A DNA stretch of 64,000 nt from Bacteroidota bacterium (lineage in GTDB: Bacteria > Bacteroidota > Bacteroidia > Chitinophagales > Chitinophagaceae), in contig JAEZGI010000020.1 in NCBI GenBank assembly GCA_023416995.1, forward strand, positions 124,001 through 188,000, given 5' to 3'. Position 1 is the first letter of the stretch. Every line of letters begins with the position of its first letter. The position numbers were made by a program, and so were the translations under genes. The notes below the pieces were generated by a model that worked only from the letters and a program-made list of their open reading frames with translations, searched no databases and was not told the origin of the DNA. Below are positions 1 to 7,450 of the stretch, one piece after another.

Positions 1-3000
1 CTGCAATCACCACATCAGCCGGAACATTGAAACTTACATACAATGAAAGGTCGGTAGACAACTGAGCATAATCATTTGCAAAGCTGTTCACACCTTTCAC
101 GAGTCTTACGGAGTTTTTCCATAAGGCACCGCGTGTTGGCATAATTTCATTATCGCGGTTATCAATGTTGGCATTAAACTGCCAGCCGAGGAAACTTTTT
201 CGTTTATAAAGGGAGCTGGTATCTACGCCTGGCACATCCGGGGTGCTGATAAACCGATCTTTGTTTTCTTCCCGATCTATCCAATAATGCTGAAATGTGG
301 GGCCGGTCAATAACTCCAGGAACGGAGCGGGATTATTTCTTAATAACACGAATCCCTGTATCAGGTTATAACGGGAACGGTAATACGCAATTTTCCTGGG
401 CGCTTTGTTTTCAAACACTGTTTCGTTGCCAAGCCCAAAAAAGTTCTGTACGTTATCCGGCGCCTTTGCATCCGCCTCAGCTACGATATCGGTGCGTCCT
501 AATACATCAACAGCATCAAGACGGTAGGTAAAATTGTATGCTCCTGTGGCGAGCGCCTTGTTTGCACGTAAAAAATGCACAATCTTATGCGGCTCCTTTC
601 GGAAACCATGCCTGGTGTTTTTTAATGAGAAACCAAGAAAGACGCCGTCATCGGGATTGAAAGCAGCAGAGATCAATGGCTGAAGAATATTATACTTATA
701 TGCTTTCCGGTCGTAGCGGTTAACTTCCGGCGCAAATGAAAGTTTGTTCACAAAACGTCCGTCGCCAGCGACCTGATTGCGTTCACTTTTGTTGTCATAC
801 AATAGTGTGTGGCGTCTTGCAGAAGCACCATCAACGATAAACTGATCCATTCCCCCGCCACCAATTGCCCGCACTTTGATGCTTTGACGTGTATTGCCTT
901 CAAACCTGATGCTGTCGGATCCACCCATTCCCCATAACCTGATCTCGTTTGTGTTCCTGGATGAAAATACACGCTCATACAAAAGATCAGACAACAGCCC
1001 TTCCTTGTTGATCTTTGTTACTGTCACACGAACAGAACCATCAGCGTTTCTTAACACACGAAACAATTCGCGTTTGTCAGAACCGACGATATCAACTTCC
1101 TTTTCCAGGAAGTGATAATATTTAAGCATCTCATCCCTGAAAAACTTTCTTCTTTCTTTTAATGTGCTGGCTATAAATGAACCATGGTATTCCCTGATTT
1201 CCACGGGTTGTCTGGATACCGCGCGGTCTATTACCTGGTCAGTCATTTTTGGGAGAAAAGAATCAATTGCAGCAATCCAGTCTGTTTCCGTAAGACTGTT
1301 TAAAAACGACCGGTCGAAATACCTTGCATTGAAATTGAAGGTGTTGATGTCACGTGCCCTAACCCTGAAGCCCTGGAACTTTGGGAGCAACCATGAACGG
1401 CTGATTATTTTTGGAATAACTCCCTGATTTATAAAAAATGGCTGATCTCTGTCCCTCGGAATCGGGAAAAACTCCTTGCTTTTCTTTTTGCCTGAATTCC
1501 CCCATCGCCATTGATCCTCGTGGCGGTCGAAATCCATTATAAACATATCCAGTAAACGTGCGGTAAGCACCGCCTGTTGGTTTACCTTATGGTCATTATC
1601 TTTTTGAAGATCTTCTATTACCTCGATAGTATTGTCTGTTTTTTTTACATCACCGGGTTCGCGTTCTTCAAACAGGTACATTCCATTTCCAAAATCCGGG
1701 CGGTATTGTTTCAATGCGGGATCATCAGGCAGATACACAATCTCAGGCTTTGCATGTGGTACACCGGCGGCAGCTGCAAGATCGGGCACAGATAAAGCGG
1801 CATACGGATACGAAGCAGAGATGCCATCAACGACAGCATCTTTTACAAACGTTTGTCTGAACTCCTCCGGCAGGGTACGGTCCGGAAATTTTTCAATGCT
1901 TCTTAATACATATTGTTTTCCTTCTTTGTCTTCAAGTCTTAAAGATTTTGACTGGAACCCGCCGCCGCGTTTAACCGGAACCAGGCCACCTTTTTCGGTT
2001 AGCAGGTCAAAAGAACGCATCCTGATCGGGGTCGTCCATTCCGGTCTGTAATTACTTCCAAGCAACCATTTTTTAAAGCCCCTGGCTTTATAGTAGCTCG
2101 CTGCTGCCATGGTTGCCGAATCGGGGAACACCCGGGCGCCTGCTGCCTCTATGGTGTCCCTTTGAGCGATAAATGTTTTCAGATTGCCGGCAAATATTGG
2201 CGTTTCAGGTGTTGACGATTGTGAAGAATAAAACTTGAGAAGAACTACTCCGGACTTCAACAGTTCAATCACGCCGAAGCCCGTTCCTTCATCGACAAAT
2301 ACACTCCCCGTGCCGGCGCGTACCTGCGTGCGTTTTGATGCAGCGCCGCTGACAATATATGATTGACCGGCTTTTTGAATAAACTCTAACGCATGTTCGT
2401 GGCCCGCGACACGTATACAATACGGATGTGTTGATAATACACCGTCAATTCTTGCGATATAATCTTTGTATTCAGGATGACGTGTATCCTGGATATTCCC
2501 AAACACACCTCTTGAAATGGCATATATTGAACCCAACACAGGGAGGGGCAGGTACAGGTTGTTCTTTATTTCAGTTAATGGAAACAGGTGTTGTTTCCAG
2601 GTAAAGTAGCCACCATGTTTTCCGTAAGTCACGAACGGATGATGCGCAGCATATACCACAAGTTTGTCCCGGTTGCGGTACAGAATATCTTTCAACTGCA
2701 ACACCACTTCATCTTCCGTTTTGCATTCGCAGTCAGAATCCTCGCCCGGACGGTTTTTTTGTTGTAACCACCACTGACTGTCAACCACCACCATCACAAC
2801 AGATTCGCTGAGGGGTATTTCAACCGGCCCCGGACATCCGTTTAGCGGAGCGAAGAACAGATTTGCCATCTGCTTTTCTCTCACGTACAACTCCTGGTTT
2901 TTTAGCTGGTCAACGCCAAGCGGGTGCCCCTGCATCCAGTCATGATTGCCTGGAATGACAATACCGCGCGCAAGTTTATTCTGTAGAAAGTCAACCTGTA

Positions 3001-3268
3001 AATCAAGTATTTTTCGCCTGCGCTCATAAGCTGCAGATGGTGCGTCTGGCAGACCTACGGGGTAAATATTATCTCCCAGGTACACAATTGTATTTGTGCT
3101 GTCATTGAGTGGGTAAAGCCGGTTCAGCAGATCAAGCTCAGGTTGACGTCCATCTCTTAATTCACCTGCATCTCCCACCAGGATGAGTCGCTGAGCCACA
3201 CTATCGCTTTGCCCGGAAGTAACCAGCGTATAACAACATAAAAAAGCGGAAAGGATAAACTTTGACAT
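1..3268 (-). CDS. Secreted metallophosphoesterase with kinase-like middle and Omp85-type barrel (partial, C-terminus off window)
   Basis: The frame is open from the ATG at 3268 to the left window edge (at least 1089 codons, no stop), so the C-terminus is missing. Residues 1-20 form a signal peptide. Residues 27-295 are a calcineurin-like phosphoesterase with all metal motifs visible: GDAGE (D33), LGDN (D66), GNHD (107-110), AAHHPF and GHEH (H290, H292). Residues about 430-620 look like an atypical kinase core: a strand pair ending in VLRSIEK (R456, K460), then DFDRHEDQW (D581) and PRDRDQPF (D606, D608), reminiscent of the CotH/HipA catalytic and metal loops. The last 250 residues are barrel-like and include NRDNEIMPTRG, close to the Omp85/surface-antigen signature. 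The phosphoesterase call is firm. The kinase-like and Omp85 readings are inference from motifs. It lies 18 bp after the lipoprotein gene at 3287-4150, probably in one operon. Confidence 0.85.
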   Translation of the reverse strand, partial: MSKFILSAFLCCYTLVTSGQSDSVAQRLILVGDAGELRDGRQPELDLLNRLYPLNDSTNTIVYLGDNIYPVGLPDAPSAAYERRRKILDLQVDFLQNKLARGIVIPGNHDWMQGHPLGVDQLKNQELYVREKQMANLFFAPLNGCPGPVEIPLSESVVMVVVDSQWWLQQKNRPGEDSDCECKTEDEVVLQLKDILYRNRDKLVVYAAHHPFVTYGKHGGYFTWKQHLFPLTEIKNNLYLPLPVLGSIYAISRGVFGNIQDTRHPEYKDYIARIDGVLSTHPYCIRVAGHEHALEFIQKAGQSYIVSGAASKRTQVRAGTGSVFVDEGTGFGVIELLKSGVVLLKFYSSQSSTPETPIFAGNLKTFIAQRDTIEAAGARVFPDSATMAAASYYKARGFKKWLLGSNYRPEWTTPIRMRSFDLLTEKGGLVPVKRGGGFQSKSLRLEDKEGKQYVLRSIEKFPDRTLPEEFRQTFVKDAVVDGISASYPYAALSVPDLAAAAGVPHAKPEIVYLPDDPALKQYRPDFGNGMYLFEEREPGDVKKTDNTIEVIEDLQKDNDHKVNQQAVLTARLLDMFIMDFDRHEDQWRWGNSGKKKSKEFFPIPRDRDQPFFINQGVIPKIISRSWLLPKFQGFRVRARDINTFNFNARYFDRSFLNSLTETDWIAAIDSFLPKMTDQVIDRAVSRQPVEIREYHGSFIASTLKERRKFFRDEMLKYYHFLEKEVDIVGSDKRELFRVLRNADGSVRVTVTKINKEGLLSDLLYERVFSSRNTNEIRLWGMGGSDSIRFEGNTRQSIKVRAIGGGGMDQFIVDGASARRHTLLYDNKSERNQVAGDGRFVNKLSFAPEVNRYDRKAYKYNILQPLISAAFNPDDGVFLGFSLKNTRHGFRKEPHKIVHFLRANKALATGAYNFTYRLDAVDVLGRTDIVAEADAKAPDNVQNFFGLGNETVFENKAPRKIAYYRSRYNLIQGFVLLRNNPAPFLELLTGPTFQHYWIDREENKDRFISTPDVPGVDTSSLYKRKSFLGWQFNANIDNRDNEIMPTRGALWKNSVRLVKGVNSFANDYAQLSTDLSLYVSFNVPADVVIA

Positions 3269-3286
3269 GATACAATCTTAATAACG

Positions 3287-4150
3287 CTACTCATCACCAG
3301 CGAACCCAGCCTTGTACGGAAACCTGATAATCGTTGCCTTGCCCTGTAATCCTTCGTTCGAGATGTACATATCACCTGAGGGCGAGAAACAAATACCCTC
3401 GGGTTGTGAAAACAGATCAGGGTTAAGAGAGTAAGCCTTTTCTACTTTTCCATCAAGTGAACAGATCAGGAGCACCTTACCTACCGATGCGATAACAAAC
3501 AGTTTATTTGTTACAGGATGTACCGCGGCAGCAGAAGGTTTACATTCAGCAGAATGATCTTTCATGAGCCGGGTAATGTCCCGCAACGGAATAATATAAA
3601 CCGGACCGGTTGAAAATGTATCTGCAACAGGATCATAACGATAAGCCACAAGTGCGTCTTCGATAAGCCTTTGCTCCTTTGATAACATAACCAGGTTACC
3701 CGTTCCCGGTTCTGCATACAAACTTTCAAACTCAACCTTCCTTTTTTTTGGAAACTTTGTTTTTCTTGTGGCAGAAGGATCGTTCACAGGCACCGTATAG
3801 ATATCACCCGAACTTTCCAGCACATAAAAAACAGTATCAGCATAACAAATGTCTTCATAATCTTCTCCCTTACCAAAACGAATCGAAGCTGGTTTCCCAG
3901 GAGTCAGGTCAGCAGTAAAGATTTTCCCATCTTCATCGTTTATGGCAAACAAGGTAGAGTCGTTTAAATAGGCAATGCCGGAAATTTCGAGTAACTGTTT
4001 ATGTAACACAAACACCTGTTTGTTCATAGGGTCATAGCCGGGAACGTCCGGGAGAAACGATTTGCCCGCTTTTCCATCACAGCCTGCCAACACAAAAGAT
4101 AACACACATATTGATGACGATAAAAACCACAGGCGAGGATATGGAACCAT
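3287..4150 (-). CDS. SdiA-regulated (YjiK-like) beta-propeller lipoprotein
   Basis: The 287-residue protein begins with a lipoprotein signal (lipobox LAGC, Cys at about 24). The rest shows repeated short strand motifs typical of the SdiA-regulated/YjiK family: LLEISGIAYLNDSTLFAINDE near residue 53, then GEDYEDICYADTVFYVLES, then QPEGICFSPSGDMYISNEG near the C-terminus. These blade repeats suggest a six-bladed propeller anchored in the envelope. The function of the family is not established; some related propellers bind or hydrolyse phosphorylated ligands. The gene is 18 bp upstream of the giant phosphoesterase, on the same strand, so a shared role in handling phosphorylated substrates is possible but is inference. 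Confidence 0.75.
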   Translation of the reverse strand: MVPYPRLWFLSSSICVLSFVLAGCDGKAGKSFLPDVPGYDPMNKQVFVLHKQLLEISGIAYLNDSTLFAINDEDGKIFTADLTPGKPASIRFGKGEDYEDICYADTVFYVLESSGDIYTVPVNDPSATRKTKFPKKRKVEFESLYAEPGTGNLVMLSKEQRLIEDALVAYRYDPVADTFSTGPVYIIPLRDITRLMKDHSAECKPSAAAVHPVTNKLFVIASVGKVLLICSLDGKVEKAYSLNPDLFSQPEGICFSPSGDMYISNEGLQGKATIIRFPYKAGFAGDE

Positions 4151-4225
4151 AGATTACCATTTTATGAAAACTACCGCAGATCCGTATCTAATATTGCTTA
4201 ATTTCAATTTCAAAGTTAACAAAGC

Positions 4226-5470
4226 ATGACCGAAGCGGATCAACTATTATTATTACAGGTACGGCAATTTGTTGTAAACATATTTAATACTAAAGTAAAC
4301 AGTGCTTTCACTTTTCATAATCTTGATCATACACGGGAAGTCGTAAAGGCCTGTGAAATGCTGGCCGATTATTATAAAGTTTCAGGAGAAGACCGGCTGG
4401 TACTCATGGTGGCCGCATGGTTCCATGACACAGGGTACAGCAGCGGAAATCCAAAGGACCACGAAATTATCAGTCAGAAACTATGCACCGAATTTCTTGA
4501 GGGTAAAGCAACGCCTGAATTTGTTGCCATGGTGAACAGATGCATCAATGCAACGCGGGTTCCTCAATCGCCGGTTACGCAAATAGAAATGATCCTTTGC
4601 GATGCTGATCTGTTTCACCTGGGAACAGAAAGTTTTGAGGAAAGAAACAAGTTGTTGCGAAAAGAAATCAACAAGCTGAAGGACGTCAAAATAAATAAAA
4701 AGGAATGGCACAAAATCAACCTCCATTTTCTTCAGCAACATCAGTACTTCACCAGTTACGGAAAAGAAAAACTGGAACCAATCAAACAAAAATTTATACA
4801 GGAAATTATTCGCAAAAGCCAGGAAGCAGAACCAGTCTCTGAACCACAACCCGTGGTTAAAGTAAAGACCATAGAAAAAAAACAATCATCGGAAACTACC
4901 CAGACTGCGCCCAGGCCAGATAAACTTACAAGGGAAAACAGGGTTGAACGCAGCATTTCGACCATGTTCCGGATCGTTTCGGATAATCATGTAAGTCTTA
5001 GCCAGATGGCCGACAGCAAAGCGAATATTATGATCTCGGTAAACACCATTGTGATGTCTATCCTGGTTTCGGTGTTACTTGGCAAACTGCAGTTTTATCC
5101 CGAATATATACTGCCAACCATTCTGTTATTGAGCGTTTGTCTTTCTGCCGTCGTGTTCTCAATACTTGCCACACGTCCTAACGTCAGCCGCGGAACTTTT
5201 ACAAAAGAAGACATCACGAACAAAAAAGTGAACCTGCTTTTTTTCGGAAACTTTTATAACATGGATCTTCCAGATTATGACTGGGCAATGAAAGAGATGA
5301 TGAGCGACCGCGAATATCTTAACAGCAGTATGATAAAGGATATATATTTTCTTGGAGTGGTGCTGGCCAGAAAATACAAATACCTCCGGATATCCTACAA
5401 CATCTTTATGTTTGGACTTATCGGGTCCATACTTGCATTTGCGATTGCATTTGTTTTTTCAGAAGCCTGA
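4226..5470 (+). CDS. HD-domain phosphohydrolase fused to a Pycsar-effector-like transmembrane domain (DUF5706/PycTM)
   Basis: The protein has 414 residues. Residues about 10-195 are an HD domain with the metal set H31, H67-D68 (WFHDTGY) and D126/D128 (CDADLFHLG). Residues 196-240 form a polar, low-complexity linker. From about 243 the sequence matches the PycTM/DUF5706 pattern: MFRIVSDNHVSLSQMADSKA, then TM1 (about 268-286) and TM2 (295-313), a soluble stretch with FFGNFYNMDLPDYDW, an amphipathic KYKYLRISYN segment and TM3 (392-412). In Pycsar anti-phage systems PycTM is a membrane effector triggered by cCMP or cUMP. Here no nucleotide cyclase lies on either side, and the fused HD domain could cleave a nucleotide ligand. 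The gene stands alone between a divergent and a convergent neighbour. Domain calls are strong; function is inference. Confidence 0.85.
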   Translation: MTEADQLLLLQVRQFVVNIFNTKVNSAFTFHNLDHTREVVKACEMLADYYKVSGEDRLVLMVAAWFHDTGYSSGNPKDHEIISQKLCTEFLEGKATPEFVAMVNRCINATRVPQSPVTQIEMILCDADLFHLGTESFEERNKLLRKEINKLKDVKINKKEWHKINLHFLQQHQYFTSYGKEKLEPIKQKFIQEIIRKSQEAEPVSEPQPVVKVKTIEKKQSSETTQTAPRPDKLTRENRVERSISTMFRIVSDNHVSLSQMADSKANIMISVNTIVMSILVSVLLGKLQFYPEYILPTILLLSVCLSAVVFSILATRPNVSRGTFTKEDITNKKVNLLFFGNFYNMDLPDYDWAMKEMMSDREYLNSSMIKDIYFLGVVLARKYKYLRISYNIFMFGLIGSILAFAIAFVFSEA

Positions 5471-5493
5471 AGCGTTTAACCTTCTACCAACGC

Positions 5494-7347
5494 TTATAAT
5501 TCTGCCAGGGTCTCACGCAGTTTTTGTACAAGTTCTGTTTTTGTGATCGGCACACCCATGATTTTGTTATAGCCCTTTGCATCAACAAGGTATTGATCAC
5601 GAATGATCCTGATCAGTTGACCATTATTAATTTCGGGTATCAGAACGCTGTCGTAGTTTTTAAGAATAGCGCCAAGATTGCGGGGCAGGGGTCTGATATA
5701 ACGTAGATGGGCATGCGCTACCTCATGTCCTTCAGCAAGTAATTGTGCAACGGCACTTTTGATCGATCCATAAGTTGATCCCCATCCCAACACCAAAAGT
5801 TTACCTTTTTCCGGGCCATTATCAATTTGTTGTTCCGGAATATAGTCTGCAATCTTATCGACCTTCTCCTGCCTGATCTTCACCATCAACTGGTGGTTCT
5901 CGGGTTCATAGTTTACGTTACCGGTGATGTTCTGTTTTTCCAGTCCACCAATGCGGTGCTCAAGACCCGGTGTACCCGGTACTGCCCAGGGCCGAACCAG
6001 TTTTTCATCACGGAGATAAGGCATAAACTTCTCTTCACCATGTCCCAGCTCAGTTTTGAATTTCACCTCAATCGGCAACAGCTCCTCGCTTTTGGGAAAC
6101 TTCCATGGTTCAGCACCATTAGCAATATAACCATCACTCAGCAGGATAACCGGTGTCATGTGCTGTACGGCAATGCGTACCGCTTCATAAGCAACCGCAA
6201 AACAGTCACTCGGTGTCGAGGCGCTTATAACCGGCATCGGGCTTTCGCCGTTACGGCCATAATAAGCCTGCATAAGATCGCTTTGTTCTGTTTTGGTTGG
6301 AAGCCCTGTTGAAGGACCGCCTCTTTGAATATTGATAATGAGCAAAGGGATTTCGAGCATTACTGCCAAACCCATAGCCTCGCCTTTAAGCGCCATGCCA
6401 GGGCCCGAGGTAGTGGTAACACCCAAAGCGCCACCATAAGCCGCACCGATGGCAGACGTGATACCGGCAATTTCATCTTCCGCCTGAAAAGTCCGGATTC
6501 CGAAAGCCTTGTGGCGGCTTAACTCGTGTAATATGTCGGATGCAGGTGTAATAGGATAAGTACCAAGGAAAATGGGCAGACCACTTTTTTGAGAAGCTGC
6601 AATCAATCCATAACTGAGGGCTTGATTGCCCATGATGGATCTATACACACCGGGCGCCATCTTCGCTTTCTCTACACGGAAACGGGTGGTGAAAGTCTCA
6701 GTAGTATCGCCGTAATTATAACCGGCCTGTAGCGCCTTAACGTTGCTGTCGAGGATCTCCTGTTTTTTACCAAACTTTTCGCGCAGGAAGTTAATGGTGT
6801 TTTCCATGTCGCGGTTATACATCCAGTAAAGGTAGCCCAGCACAAACATGTTTTTTGCGCGGTCCTTTTCTTTGGTGCCCATCGTAATCTCTTTCAATGC
6901 CTCCCGGGTTAAACGGGTAACATCAATGCGGATCACTTCATAATTGCCAAGACTTTCATCTTCCAATGGATTAACACCATCAGGATAATTGGCGAGCCGG
7001 AGGTTTTTTGTATCAAAACCATCAGTATTGACGATGATCTTGCCGCCCTTTTTAAGTGTTTTCAGGTTAGCCTTCAATGCCGCAGCATTCATGGCCACAA
7101 GCACATCATATTCATCACCCGGCGTAAATATTCTGTCGCTGGAAAATCGTAGCTGATAACCACTCACACCAGGCAGGGTTCCCTGGGGAGCGCGTATTTC
7201 CGCCGGGAAATCGGGGAAAGTAGCAAGATCAACCCCAAGCAGGGCCGTATTATTTGTAAACTGACTGCCTGTTAATTGCATTCCATCGCCGGAATCACCC
7301 GCGAATTTTATAATTACTTCCTGGAGAACTTCTTCTTTCGTGCTCAT
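5494..7347 (-). CDS. korA: 2-oxoacid:acceptor (2-oxoglutarate ferredoxin) oxidoreductase, alpha subunit with fused gamma domain
   Basis: About 617 residues. The N-terminal ~190 residues are the gamma domain (VIIKFAGDSGDGMQLTG near the start). The alpha-chain core follows (FLGTYPITPASDILHELS; GPSTGLPTKTEQSDLMQAYYG; LLSDGYIANGAEPW), and a transketolase C-terminal-like domain ends the protein. With a beta chain carrying thiamine diphosphate, the enzyme oxidises 2-oxoglutarate or a similar 2-oxoacid to its CoA ester and reduces ferredoxin. I place the start at the ATG at 7347; a TTG nine bases upstream would add three residues. The beta chain, commonly the next gene, is absent from both sides here. 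The substrate cannot be told from the sequence alone. Confidence 0.9.
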   Translation of the reverse strand: MSTKEEVLQEVIIKFAGDSGDGMQLTGSQFTNNTALLGVDLATFPDFPAEIRAPQGTLPGVSGYQLRFSSDRIFTPGDEYDVLVAMNAAALKANLKTLKKGGKIIVNTDGFDTKNLRLANYPDGVNPLEDESLGNYEVIRIDVTRLTREALKEITMGTKEKDRAKNMFVLGYLYWMYNRDMENTINFLREKFGKKQEILDSNVKALQAGYNYGDTTETFTTRFRVEKAKMAPGVYRSIMGNQALSYGLIAASQKSGLPIFLGTYPITPASDILHELSRHKAFGIRTFQAEDEIAGITSAIGAAYGGALGVTTTSGPGMALKGEAMGLAVMLEIPLLIINIQRGGPSTGLPTKTEQSDLMQAYYGRNGESPMPVISASTPSDCFAVAYEAVRIAVQHMTPVILLSDGYIANGAEPWKFPKSEELLPIEVKFKTELGHGEEKFMPYLRDEKLVRPWAVPGTPGLEHRIGGLEKQNITGNVNYEPENHQLMVKIRQEKVDKIADYIPEQQIDNGPEKGKLLVLGWGSTYGSIKSAVAQLLAEGHEVAHAHLRYIRPLPRNLGAILKNYDSVLIPEINNGQLIRIIRDQYLVDAKGYNKIMGVPITKTELVQKLRETLAEL

Positions 7348-7450
7348 TTCAATCAATGTGACGCGAAATTACTATAAGTTCAGCTAAACACATGGCCCCA
7401 CAGGGCGCCTTGCGCCAGTTTAACAGAACTTCTTCCCAATTTCGAAACCC

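Noticed and set aside
4481..4965. Minus-strand open frames across the HD-PycTM gene
   Set aside because: They are antisense shadows of a clearly coding gene.
7380..7440. GGCGC/GCGCC hairpin between korA and the GH3 fusion gene
   Set aside because: Five base pairs and no T run; too weak.
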